54,690 nucleotides of DNA from Gallionella sp. GTDB taxonomy: Bacteria; Pseudomonadota; Gammaproteobacteria; Burkholderiales; Gallionellaceae. The stretch is taken from the NCBI GenBank assembly GCA_030700315.1, contig JAUYJO010000078.1, positions 1-54,690 on the forward strand. Direction: 5' to 3'. How positions within the stretch are numbered: position 1 is the first letter of the stretch; every line of letters starts with the position of its first letter. The position numbers were made by a program, and so were the translations under genes. Below, piece after piece: positions 24,971 through 34,640 of this stretch. Below the pieces are notes generated by a model. That model made no database searches, had not been told where the DNA came from, and saw only the letters and a program-made list of their open reading frames with translations.

Positions 24971-27049
24971 ATGTCCCTGCGGATGGGATGGATCATTTTT
25001 TCCTTGCTCCTGCTGCTGGTAGCCATTCAGGCAGCCTGGCAAGATACCACCCTCCGCCTCGCTTGGTTCGACATGTGCCAGCGCATATCACCGCGCGAGA
25101 TTCGGAGTTTTCCTGCCGTGATCGTTGCCATAGATGAAGCCAGCCTGGCGCGCAAGGGTCAGTGGCCGTGGCCACGCACACAACTTGCGGCGTTGGTCGG
25201 GCGCATCTCTGCTGCCGGGCCTGCCGCCATCGGCCTCGACTTGATTTTTCCGGAGGCGGACCGCTATTCCCCGGATAAGCTGTCCGATACGCTGCCGGAT
25301 ATTCCCCCCGATCTTGCCGCCAGATTGGGCAAGCTGCCCAACAGCGATAGCGTATTCGCACAATCCCTGCAACAGGCGCCCACGGTGCTTGGACTGGCGG
25401 GGCTGGAGGTTGCGCCGCCCGGCGGTGCGCGCAGCGGCAAATCCACACCCGCCCTGATCAGCGGCGCGGCCATGCCGCGCACCTTGCGCGATTACCCTTA
25501 CAGCCTGCGCAGCATTCGGGCGCTGGATCAGGCCGCCAGCGGCCACGCGATACTCAGCGCCGAGCTGGAAAATGGCATGGTGCGGCGGGTGCCGCTTGCC
25601 GCCAGCGTGCAAGGGCAAGCCTTTCCGGCGCTTTCCATCGAGCTGCTGCGCGTCGCATCGGGAGAGCCAGCCTTTCGCATCCGCAACGATAGCCGGGGCG
25701 TGCTATCGGTCGGCGTGGGAGATGTGGAAGTGCCCACTGAAGCGGACGGCAGGGTCTGGGTGTATTTCAGCCCGAGCAATGCCGCCCGCTTTGTTTCTGC
25801 CGCAGACGTGCTGGATGGAAACATTGCTCCTGACTTGTTACCAAACAAATTGGTGTTGCTGGGCGTGACCGGAGTGGGGTTGCTCGACGATCAGGCCACG
25901 CCCATCGGAGAGCGCATGCCCGGCGTGGAGATTCATGCCCAAGTGCTGGAAAATATTTTTGACGGCCAGTTCCTGCGCCGCCCTTATTGGGCAAACTGGG
26001 CAGAGGCCGGTCTTCTTGCCATCACCGGCCTGGCCGCCATTTTCTGCGCATTTTTCTGGTCGCCGCGCCGCGCGGTGGCTGCCTTCCTGTTATTGCTTTG
26101 CATCCCGCCGGCTATCAGCTTGGCCGCTTTCCGCTGGGGGCTATTGCTGGTGGACGGGGTAACGCCCTCTGTCGGCCTGTTCATTATTTTCAGTGCCTCG
26201 TTAGCCGTCGCGCTGACCCAGGCCCACTCGCAGCGCCGTTACCTGGAAAGAAAATTGCAGGCCGAACGCGAAGAGGCCGCACGCCTTGCCGGAGAAATGG
26301 ATGCCGCGCGGCGTATCCAGGCAGGCATGTTGCCCAAGGCCGAAAATGCCTTTCCGGGCGAGCCCCGCTTCCACCTGGAAGCCTTCATGCAATCGGCAAA
26401 AGTGGTTGGGGGAGATTTTTACGACTTCTTTATGCTTGATACGGACCGGCTGTTTTTCATGATCGGCGATGTTTCCGGAAAGGGTTTGCCGGCCAGCCTG
26501 TTCATGGCGGTAAGCAAAACCCTTTGCCATAGCCTGGCGATCCGCCACGAGGGTCGCCTGGAAGAAATGGCGCAGGCTTTCAATACCGAACTGTCGCATG
26601 AAAACCCTGAAATGCTGTTCGTCACGGGCGTGATTGGCGTTCTCGATTTGCGTGATGGCAGTTTGATTTATTGCAATGCCGGCCATGATGCGCCCTACCG
26701 CATGGCGGCAGCATCGGATGCACTGACGCGGCTGGAAGGGGAGGGAGGCGGGCCGCCTTTTTCGGTGATCGAAGATTTTCCCTATTGCAGCGCACAGGCC
26801 AACCTGCAACCCGGAGACAAGCTGGTTCTGATTACGGATGGCATTACCGAGGCAATGAACCCGGCGGGTGAATTGTTCGGATCGGCGCGCCTGATAAACT
26901 GTTTGGAGAAAGCCATGGCATCTTCTCTGTCTCCAGCCGGGCTATGCGAAGCACTGCAGAACGAAGTGCTGAAGTTTGAAGATGAGACAAGCCCGGCGGA
27001 CGACAAGACCATGCTGGTCTTGCAGTGGAACAACTTTCATCGAAGCTGA
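24971..27049 (+). CDS. CHASE2 sensor fused to SpoIIE/RsbU-type protein phosphatase
   Basis: 692 aa from ATG 24971 (GTG 24959 in frame is the alternative). N-terminal membrane helix, periplasmic CHASE2 sensor domain about 35-325, three membrane helices about 345-425, a short coiled coil, and a PP2C-like SpoIIE domain about 445-690 (AARRIQAGMLPK, VVGGDFYDFF, GDVSGKGLPASLFM, NAGHDAPY, LITDGITEAMN). It should dephosphorylate the STAS protein in response to an outside signal (partner switching). No anti-sigma kinase gene is nearby. Confidence 0.92.
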   Translation: MSLRMGWIIFSLLLLLVAIQAAWQDTTLRLAWFDMCQRISPREIRSFPAVIVAIDEASLARKGQWPWPRTQLAALVGRISAAGPAAIGLDLIFPEADRYSPDKLSDTLPDIPPDLAARLGKLPNSDSVFAQSLQQAPTVLGLAGLEVAPPGGARSGKSTPALISGAAMPRTLRDYPYSLRSIRALDQAASGHAILSAELENGMVRRVPLAASVQGQAFPALSIELLRVASGEPAFRIRNDSRGVLSVGVGDVEVPTEADGRVWVYFSPSNAARFVSAADVLDGNIAPDLLPNKLVLLGVTGVGLLDDQATPIGERMPGVEIHAQVLENIFDGQFLRRPYWANWAEAGLLAITGLAAIFCAFFWSPRRAVAAFLLLLCIPPAISLAAFRWGLLLVDGVTPSVGLFIIFSASLAVALTQAHSQRRYLERKLQAEREEAARLAGEMDAARRIQAGMLPKAENAFPGEPRFHLEAFMQSAKVVGGDFYDFFMLDTDRLFFMIGDVSGKGLPASLFMAVSKTLCHSLAIRHEGRLEEMAQAFNTELSHENPEMLFVTGVIGVLDLRDGSLIYCNAGHDAPYRMAAASDALTRLEGEGGGPPFSVIEDFPYCSAQANLQPGDKLVLITDGITEAMNPAGELFGSARLINCLEKAMASSLSPAGLCEALQNEVLKFEDETSPADDKTMLVLQWNNFHRS

Positions 27050-27070
27050 ATGCCAGAACGTGGCAGCTTA

Positions 27071-27149
27071 ACGTGAAACTCGCGCAGCGATTCGTTTGCC
27101 CTTTCTCCCGCTTGCGGGGGAAAGTTGGATAGGGGGAAACGGGCATGGC
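27071..27149. repeat. palindromic repeat (CCCGCAAGCGGG family), inverted copy
   Basis: CGTGAAACTCGCGCAGCGAT ... TTTCTCCCGCTTGCGGGGGA ... AACGGGCATGGCA, the reverse complement of the element at 24871-24946. The rest of the gap to rnfB (27150-27290) has another CCCTTCCCTCGGAAGGGGGA hairpin near 27226 that may be a terminator. No gene is present. Confidence 0.75.
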
Positions 27150-27290
27150 AGTTTCATTATCAGGGGTGGCCGCTGCCATGCCCGTTGGGTTGGGACGATA
27201 GGCTCAAAAATAGCTAAAACGCCAGTCCCTTCCCTCGGAAGGGGGAGAAAAACTGACGCACCTGAGCCGTTACGCAAAAAGAGCAAATCC

Positions 27291-28058
27291 TTACTCCTCG
27301 GGCGGCGTGACGCCGGGACGCGTCAGTTCGTGAGCCTTGGCGCGGCGCGCTTCAATCTCGGCAATTTGTGCTTGCTGTGCGGGAGTCAATCGCTCGATAT
27401 TCTGTGGTTTTACGGCAGCAGCCTGAGCCTTGGCACGCTCCAAGGCAGCCTGAATGAGGGATTGTGCATCGGTATTGGGCGCAGCCGCTGATTGTGTAGC
27501 AGCCTGCTCTTTTTTCGCCAGTTTCTCGGCCTTGTCGCGTTTGTCGCGTTCGATGCGTTCAAGACGGAATTGGTAGCGCTCCCTGGTGGCTTTTGCTGCG
27601 GCATGTTTTTTATCACGCGCCGATTGCTCGCTCCGGGCGGTTGGCGGCAACGGCAGCATGCTGATGCAATCCACCGGGCAGGGCGCGATGCATAGTTCGC
27701 AGCCGGTGCACAGTGGGGCAATGATGGTGTGCATCTGCTTGGATGCGCCGGAAATTGCATCTACCGGGCAGGCTTGCAGGCACAGTGTGCAACCGATGCA
27801 AAGATTTTCGTCGATGAAAGCGACTGATGGAGGCTGGAGTACGACGCCTTCATCAAACGGTTTGAATTCGACGCCGAGCAACGCTGCCAACTCGCGTATG
27901 CCTTCTTCGCCGCCGGGCGGACATTTGTTGATGTCGGCCTCACCCGATGCTATCGCTTCGGCATACGGCATGCAGCCCGAATAGCCGCACTTTCCGCATT
28001 GCGTCTGCGGCAGAATGGCATCTATTCTGGCGGCCATAGCCAGCATTGCGCTCAGCAT
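27291..28058 (-). CDS. rsxB: RnfB/RsxB-type iron-sulfur electron transport protein
   Basis: 255 aa. A 4Fe-4S domain (CGKCGYSGC ... NKCPPGG), then two ferredoxin clusters [14 protein letters not shown] and [14 protein letters not shown], then a long charged helical tail ([18 protein letters not shown]). RnfB is the multi-FeS subunit of the Rnf/Rsx complex. The usual N-terminal membrane helix is short here, as in betaproteobacterial RsxB-like proteins. No other full rnf gene is present; only a possible rnfA remnant lies directly upstream. It probably acts with other redox partners. Confidence 0.88.
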   Translation of the reverse strand: MLSAMLAMAARIDAILPQTQCGKCGYSGCMPYAEAIASGEADINKCPPGGEEGIRELAALLGVEFKPFDEGVVLQPPSVAFIDENLCIGCTLCLQACPVDAISGASKQMHTIIAPLCTGCELCIAPCPVDCISMLPLPPTARSEQSARDKKHAAAKATRERYQFRLERIERDKRDKAEKLAKKEQAATQSAAAPNTDAQSLIQAALERAKAQAAAVKPQNIERLTPAQQAQIAEIEARRAKAHELTRPGVTPPEE

Positions 28059-28183
28059 TGTTTGATGAATCCTGATTGTTTGATGGACCTGGAAATAACC
28101 TTGAACGGGCGGCGGTCGAGAGTTTTACCTCTCATGATGGTCGCAAATACCGCGCCAAGCAGGATGAGCAGATATTGGGTCAT
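28052..28183 (-). pseudogene. possible rnfA N-terminal remnant
   Basis: A 43-codon frame whose first 13 residues (MTQYLLILLGAVF) resemble the start of RnfA/RnfE membrane subunits (MT(D/E)YLL(L/I)F(V/I)G(T/A)V). The rest ([17 protein letters not shown]) shows no similarity. It overlaps the rnfB start by 7 bp. It would indicate that an ancestral rnfAB pair was deleted down to rnfB. The match is short, so chance is possible. Confidence 0.35.
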
Positions 28184-28270
28184 TGATGTGGCCGATGCCG
28201 GAGTAAACCTCCCGCTGGAGGGCGATGAGCTACGCCGCCTGGCACCCACTTTTTGTTATTCGTCACGAGT

Positions 28271-28510
28271 TTAGTGATGGCACAAGTTGTGAGACTCTGC
28301 CCACTGATAGAGCGTTTTAGGTTCAATATCCACAGCGCCATTCTTGAATTCTAGGCAACCCCAATCCGGGTCAATACGAGCAGAGTTCGCCTCTGAAACA
28401 TCCACATGATTTTCGATCAAAGGTGAAAGATCAGTTTCCATGAATTCACCATTATTGAATGTCAGGGCGAACACATAACTGCCACGATGTTCAAATTGTT
28501 TGAGTTTCAT
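28271..28510 (-). CDS. DUF2442-family protein
   Basis: 79 aa from ATG 28510 (an 18-residue upstream extension overlaps the neighbouring gene and is less likely). Family features: YVFALTFNNGEFMETDLSPLI, ARIDPDWGCLEFKNGAVDIEPKTLY. DUF2442 proteins are commonly encoded just after DUF4160 proteins, as here (4 bp between genes), and the pair is thought to behave like a toxin-antitoxin module. Activity not shown. Confidence 0.85.
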   Translation of the reverse strand: MKLKQFEHRGSYVFALTFNNGEFMETDLSPLIENHVDVSEANSARIDPDWGCLEFKNGAVDIEPKTLYQWAESHNLCHH

Positions 28511-28514
28511 TTCG

Positions 28515-28769
28515 TTACTCCAAAGGCTCAACAGGATGAAATTTTTGCGTATCCCAAATATCAATGAGTTCAGTTTGATGTAACTCTGCCCACTCCCTCA
28601 CCAGAGTAAAGCACTTATTGGGTAACCGTCCTTCAATTAAATCCAAGCTGACTAAATTCATCACTGCTTCATGCTCGCCATATTTTATGTGAATGTGACG
28701 AGGTGGATGCTCGCGATCAATCAAGAACATGCGGATAATGATTCCATAGAAGCGCGCTATTTCCGGCAT
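28515..28769 (-). CDS. DUF4160-family protein
   Basis: 84 aa. Family features: MPEIARFYGIIIRMFLID, HPPRHIHIKYGEHEAVM, and a C-terminal WAELHQTELIDIWD. Upstream partner of the DUF2442 gene. The two form a small operon of lower GC than the flanking housekeeping genes, consistent with acquisition. Putative toxin-antitoxin-like role is inferred from the usual gene pairing only. Confidence 0.87.
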   Translation of the reverse strand: MPEIARFYGIIIRMFLIDREHPPRHIHIKYGEHEAVMNLVSLDLIEGRLPNKCFTLVREWAELHQTELIDIWDTQKFHPVEPLE

Positions 28770-29997
<1,228 letters not shown>

Positions 29998-30305
29998 CAG
30001 AGCACGTTGATCGAAGAAAGAAAAATTCATAATTTGCGAGCAGTCGCTGCGCGACTTGTCTGCCTAACCCGCTGCTAAGCCAGACTAGGTGAGCGAGACA
30101 ATGGGTTTTTTTTGTTGCGGTGCATGCTCATGCCGCGATGCTGCGTGATGCCGGGGCCAAAAATCGCAGCGCAGCATATGCGGTATATGTAAGCAAGATT
30201 TATAAGTGCGGCGAATATCGCACCCGTCGCTTGGTACTGGAGGCGTGGGACAGATTGCCATGACTGACACTTTACATAATTTCAACTCGGATTGGAGTAA
30301 AACGC
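29998..30305. other. argB-dynamin intergenic region
   Basis: 308 bp at the left edge of the inserted dynamin-like gene. GGAGTAA (30294-30300) is its likely ribosome binding site and TACATAAT (30273-30280) a possible -10. A TTTTTTTTG run at 30106-30114 follows GCGAGACAATGGG without a strong hairpin. No gene is recognised. Confidence 0.35.
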
Positions 30306-33062
30306 ATGAAGACCAAAAGCCCAAGACAACTTCGCACCGACATAGAACGCATTCGTGGCAAGGTGCAACTGGTGATCGGTGTGCTTAGCCGTAATACCGA
30401 GGAGCGCATGTGGGGATTGGGCGACGAGTGCCACCGTACAGCAACCGAGCTGAAGAAATTGCTTGACGAGAATGTTGTGCCGACAGAGTATCGTGTTGCA
30501 GTGGTCGGGCGTTTTAAAGCGGGAAAATCTTCTTTTGTCAATGAAATGCTTGGCCAAAAATTGGCCGGAGCAAAGCCAAGCAGAGAGACCGCGGCGGTAA
30601 CGACTTTCCGATATGGCCAGGAAGTACGAGCCCGTATCAGCTTTATCTCGAAATCACAGTGGGACACCCTCAAGGAACTATACAAAGTAGATGCCCGTGA
30701 TCCAGATGCTCACAGGGTAGTGAATTGGCTAAAGGTCGGTTCAGGGCAAGCGACGGCTACTGGAGGCGGTGTCAAATTTGATCTTGATGCTCTTGAAAGC
30801 CAATTCATTGCCGATCGGCCCTTAATTTATGAGTTTGCTCTAGACACTACAGGCCGAGAAGGTGAAAAGGCCTTCCGTAAGAACCTTGAATTGTTCACGA
30901 GCAGTACAAAACCTCATCATTGTCTGGTTGAGAAGATCGAGATAACAGCGCCATCGCCTTTACTTGAAGATGGAGTATTGCTAATTGACACGCCTGGGCT
31001 TGATGATACTGAACGCCTTCGTGTCGAGTTGACAGAGCAAGCAGTTCAGGATGTCGACGCGATTTTATTCCTTGCAAAAAGTGAGACAGGCTACGGCCAG
31101 TCGGACAAGGATTTCTTGCTTTCATTACTGCGCAAAGGAACTGTAAAGCAGTTCATATATATCGCTACACAAGTCGATCAGGTCTATGCGCAGCACACAG
31201 CCGACGCGTTGGCAGATGATGAGGAGCCGCAATCAGTCGCCAAACGGATTGAGCTCGAGAAGGCCAGAATCAGGCGGGAGATTGCTGAAACGCTCGATCA
31301 GCTTTCGGACAACGATCAGTCGGCATCGATGCAACGCTATAGAGAGCAGTTGGGGGACATCGATATTCTGTTTACATCGGATCTCCATCATCATGATTGG
31401 GTAAAAAAAGTTTCTGTTCAATATCCAATCAGCCCAACTGATCCAAGGGGGATTGCAGAAGTTAAATCGACATTGATGAACAAGCTTTCCACGGAGTCAC
31501 GTTTGGCGAATACCACCAGAGCAATAGAATCTGGTGCACGTTCTTTGCTTTTACGCATGCAGCGCCTAATTGAGGGTCGTCGACAAGCAGTCCGGAACAT
31601 AAAAGACAGGGAGGTGGCCGAGCAGAAGCTCGGCTCCTTTCGTTTGCAATTTAGAAAAGCTTGTGAGGAGTTTTTGGCTCTAACGAATGCTGACGTAGGT
31701 GTCCATCGCAATGCTCTTGCATCGAAGCGCCCTTTGGCGGAACAAAGCGGAAAGCTCGTAGCGCTCCAGGCTGATGCCGTTCTGTCGGAATTTGAGCGTA
31801 ACGATGTAGGTCGCCACTGGCGCACACGGCGGAGTGGTTATTGGGGTCATATGCATCAATTGCAGCAGAAAGTAGCTAACCAAATATTCCCAACCGTCGC
31901 AGAGCAATTGCAGGTGTACAACCAAGAGTTTTCTGACTTCCTAGATCGTTTCCGCTCTCATCTCGGCAACCTAACTACAAACGGGAATACGTTGGCGGCA
32001 AGACTGGAGTTGGGTGACGATGTGCAACTTGATCTCGAAGGGCGACTCAATGATTTCCTGTCTGCAACACTGGAGTCAGCGCAGTCGATGGTGGAAAATG
32101 CCGAAGTCGAGATCGTTAGCTTATTGGACGAATTTGTTAGTGAGGAAGTGCAGGAACGAATCAGTAAAGCTCGCCAGGAAGTAGCGCATGTTTGGGGGGC
32201 GGGGACAACTCACAGACAATCCTCTGAAGTCATTCAGTTCTATGCCAATGTAAAGACGATTCTTCGTGATGCCCTGATCGAACATGTAAGGAAACATTAC
32301 GCAGATTACTCAAACTATTTGGTAACGGAAACAGAGCAATTGCCGAGTCGTGCAATAGCTGAGGCAGAGGCCGAGCTTTCGCGCATTCAGGGCAACATCA
32401 GAGCGGCGATGGAGGCGGCTATCCATGGGCAGCGGGAAATGTTCGATCAAGCCTCCAGTGAAATCAATGAGGTGATTGTTTCCGCACATCGGGATATTGT
32501 GGATACGTTTGGCGGTGATATGCCCGTCGCCAGCGATGCAGCCGCAAGCACCGCAACTAGTGAAGTCACTACAGAGCCAGTCACGCCGCCAATTATTCGC
32601 GATGAGCAAGAGCCTACGCTTCCCTATCTAGAAGAGATCATTCCATCTGCTACCGAGTTGATGCATCGCTTCGAGCTGATCAGCGGCAAGACTGGGTGGT
32701 CTTATGGCCGTATATTCCTTCCTCATCTTCTGAGCGGTGCACAGAGTGGACTACTCATTGAGCCTTACTTGCTTAAGTCGCATCAGGTTAAAAACCTGAT
32801 TGATTTCTTTACTGCCATTCAAAGTGCCACGAAGTTGAAGTCGTTCTGGCTAGTGACAGGTGAAGTCACTGAGGAAAAAATGGCAGGCACTGATGCGCGA
32901 TTGAATGACCTCGCAAAAGACCTCTTCCATCAGGCGGCATTACTCTTAATTGGCGGCGTGAGCCGGGGCTACATGATCGCTATGCAGTCTTTGACAACGG
33001 TGTTTTATTCAAGCTGGGGCGAGGACTCGATATCTTTCAGCCTGCGGGTGGATTGGCACTGA
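30306..33062 (+). CDS. dynamin-like GTPase with MIT_C-like tail, frameshifted near the 3' end
   Basis: 918 aa as read. GTPase motifs: G1 GRFKAGKSS (about 68-76), G3 DTPGLDD (about 229-235), G4 TQVDQ (about 289). Long helical stalk about 330-740, low-complexity linker (AASTATSEVTTEPV), then about 785-880 a region resembling the MIT_C/PLD-like domain (WSYGRIFLPHLL, SHQVKNLIDFF). After about residue 877 the frame goes wrong: the +1 alternative frame continues with the expected end of that domain (see 32938-33130). One missing base in the run GGCGG at 32934-32938 explains it. No membrane helix is obvious. Its lower GC and position inside a conserved argB-HAD-slmA block suggest transfer. A membrane-remodelling or anti-phage role is plausible but unproven. 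Confidence 0.8.
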   Translation: MKTKSPRQLRTDIERIRGKVQLVIGVLSRNTEERMWGLGDECHRTATELKKLLDENVVPTEYRVAVVGRFKAGKSSFVNEMLGQKLAGAKPSRETAAVTTFRYGQEVRARISFISKSQWDTLKELYKVDARDPDAHRVVNWLKVGSGQATATGGGVKFDLDALESQFIADRPLIYEFALDTTGREGEKAFRKNLELFTSSTKPHHCLVEKIEITAPSPLLEDGVLLIDTPGLDDTERLRVELTEQAVQDVDAILFLAKSETGYGQSDKDFLLSLLRKGTVKQFIYIATQVDQVYAQHTADALADDEEPQSVAKRIELEKARIRREIAETLDQLSDNDQSASMQRYREQLGDIDILFTSDLHHHDWVKKVSVQYPISPTDPRGIAEVKSTLMNKLSTESRLANTTRAIESGARSLLLRMQRLIEGRRQAVRNIKDREVAEQKLGSFRLQFRKACEEFLALTNADVGVHRNALASKRPLAEQSGKLVALQADAVLSEFERNDVGRHWRTRRSGYWGHMHQLQQKVANQIFPTVAEQLQVYNQEFSDFLDRFRSHLGNLTTNGNTLAARLELGDDVQLDLEGRLNDFLSATLESAQSMVENAEVEIVSLLDEFVSEEVQERISKARQEVAHVWGAGTTHRQSSEVIQFYANVKTILRDALIEHVRKHYADYSNYLVTETEQLPSRAIAEAEAELSRIQGNIRAAMEAAIHGQREMFDQASSEINEVIVSAHRDIVDTFGGDMPVASDAAASTATSEVTTEPVTPPIIRDEQEPTLPYLEEIIPSATELMHRFELISGKTGWSYGRIFLPHLLSGAQSGLLIEPYLLKSHQVKNLIDFFTAIQSATKLKSFWLVTGEVTEEKMAGTDARLNDLAKDLFHQAALLLIGGVSRGYMIAMQSLTTVFYSSWGEDSISFSLRVDWH

Positions 33063-33130
33063 ACAACCAAGAGCTACGCAGGGTGCGAAGCTGTAGCATC
33101 GATGTTTTCCGGTCAAAGGCAGAAAAGTGA
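32938..33130 (+). other. out-of-frame C-terminal end of the dynamin-like/MIT_C protein
   Basis: Read in the shifted frame this stretch gives GITLNWRREPGLHDRYAVFD, NGVLFKLGRGLDIFQPAGG and NNQELRRVRSCSIDVFRSKA to TGA 33128. HDR...DNG...LGRGLDIFQ is the conserved end of MIT_C domains. The in-frame product instead ends in 40 unrelated residues. So the intact gene would run 30306-33130 with one extra G. Confidence 0.75.
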
Positions 33131-33178
33131 TCTTGGTACTAAATGGTTCATGGCTTTCTGCAGTAGGCACAACAACGC

Positions 33179-33820
33179 ATGACGACGAAATTATGGATTT
33201 TTGACCTGGACAACACGCTGCACAACGCGACGCCGCACATCTTTCCGCATATCAACCGCAGCATGACTGCCTATTTGCAGCAGCATCTGCAGCTGGATGA
33301 GGCGGCGGCAAACGCGTTGCGCGTGCATTACTGGCGGCGTTACGGCGCGACGCTGAGCGGTTTGATGCGCCACCACGGCACTGATCCGGCGCATTTTTTG
33401 TGGCATACCCACCAGTTCCCGGAGCTGGAGCGGATGGTGCTGCGCGAACCGCGTTTGCGCCATGTGTTGAAGGCGCTGCCGGGCAGGAAGGTGGTGTTTT
33501 CCAATGCGCCGCAGCACTATGCGCAAGCGGTGTTGAAGCTGTTGCGCGTGGCGGATTTGTTCGATGATGTGATGGCGGTGGAGCAGACGCGCTTTCGCCC
33601 CAAGCCCGACAGTTTCGGCTTCCTGCGCCTGCTGCAGCGGCATCGTGTCGCGGCGGCGCAATGCGTGATGGTCGAAGACAGCGTGGAAAATCTGGTTGCG
33701 GCCAAGCGGCTGGGAATGCGCACGGTGTGGGTGAATGGCGGCAACAGGAGCGCGCCGTGCGTGGATGTGAAGATACGCGATGTGATGCAGTTGCCGGGCG
33801 TGCTGCATCGGTTAAATTGA
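33179..33820 (+). CDS. HAD-family hydrolase, pyrimidine 5'-nucleotidase type
   Basis: 213 aa. HAD motif I FDLDNTL (nucleophile D9, D11), motif II VVFSNAP, motif III RFRPKPD and motif IV VMVEDSVENL. A variant of the pyrimidine 5'-nucleotidase (SDT1/PYN) group, which dephosphorylates pyrimidine nucleotides. Its stop is 10 bp before slmA. The argB-HAD-slmA order is usual in Betaproteobacteria, here split by the dynamin-like gene. Confidence 0.9.
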   Translation: MTTKLWIFDLDNTLHNATPHIFPHINRSMTAYLQQHLQLDEAAANALRVHYWRRYGATLSGLMRHHGTDPAHFLWHTHQFPELERMVLREPRLRHVLKALPGRKVVFSNAPQHYAQAVLKLLRVADLFDDVMAVEQTRFRPKPDSFGFLRLLQRHRVAAAQCVMVEDSVENLVAAKRLGMRTVWVNGGNRSAPCVDVKIRDVMQLPGVLHRLN

Positions 33821-33830
33821 AGAGGAAAAC

Positions 33831-34502
33831 ATGGCAAGTAAACCGGGCGAGAGAAAATTACAAATCCTGCAAGCCGTGGCGCAGATGCTGGAGCAACCCA
33901 AGGGCGAGAAAATCACCACGGCCGCGCTGGCGGCCAGGCTGGAGCTTTCCGAGGCGGCGCTGTACCGCCACTTCGCCAGCAAGGCGCAGATGTTCGAGGG
34001 GCTGATCGAGTTCATCGAGCAGACCGTGTTCGGCCTGATCAACAAAATCACCCAGGAAGAGAAGAGCGGTTTGCAGCAGGTCGAGGCTATCGTGTCCATG
34101 CTGCTCGGCTTCGCGCAAAAAAATCGTGGCATGACGCGCGTGCTGATCGGCGACGTGCTGGTGAACGAGAACGAGCGTTTGCAGCAGCGCATCAATCAGA
34201 TGCTGGACCGCATCGAGGCGACGCTCAAGCAATCCTTGCGCATGGCCGCGACGCAGGGCGAAATGGGCGAATCGGTGGGCGGCCAGGCTCAGGAAGCACT
34301 GGAGTCCGGAACAGGAATGCCGCCTTCTTCCCCTTCCCGCACCGCCGCTACGCGCACCGTGTCAGGGGAAGACATCTCTGCGCACGCCAATCTGCTGGTG
34401 TGTTATGTGATCGGCCGCTGGCAGCAGTTCGCCAAGAGCGGTTTTACACGCGACCCGATGGCGCAGTGGGCGGCGCAGTCGGCGATCTTGCTGGGCAAGT
34501 AA
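33831..34502 (+). CDS. slmA: nucleoid occlusion factor SlmA (TetR family)
   Basis: 223 aa. N-terminal TetR HTH (KITTAALAARLELSEAALYRHFASKAQMFEGLIEF). It has the general SlmA layout and the C-terminal LLVCYVIGRWQQFAKSGF...P motif typical of SlmA. An insert of about 45 residues around 145-190 (GGQAQEALESGTGMPPSS) is unusual relative to the about 200-aa homologues. SlmA binds chromosomal sites and blocks FtsZ assembly over DNA. RBS GAGGAAA 5' of ATG 33831. Confidence 0.9.
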   Translation: MASKPGERKLQILQAVAQMLEQPKGEKITTAALAARLELSEAALYRHFASKAQMFEGLIEFIEQTVFGLINKITQEEKSGLQQVEAIVSMLLGFAQKNRGMTRVLIGDVLVNENERLQQRINQMLDRIEATLKQSLRMAATQGEMGESVGGQAQEALESGTGMPPSSPSRTAATRTVSGEDISAHANLLVCYVIGRWQQFAKSGFTRDPMAQWAAQSAILLGK

Positions 34503-34512
34503 TTTCAGAACC

Positions 34513-34624
34513 GTAGGTCGGGTTCACCCTAAAGGGTACAAGAGCGGCTTTATCGCGTAACCCGACAAAATCTGGTGCAAAACGTCGGGTTACGACGCAA
34601 AAAACGCGCCTAACCCGACCTACA
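34513..34624. repeat. palindromic repeat (GTAGGTCGGGTT variant)
   Basis: Starts GTAGGTCGGGTTCACCC and ends TAACCCGACCTACA, with CGTCGGGTTACG in the middle. It is a divergent relative of the arms at 1-138 and 44796-44955. Fills the slmA-DAHP synthase gap and may fold as a terminator for slmA. Confidence 0.65.
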
Positions 34625-34640
34625 TATTCAAGGGATAAAA

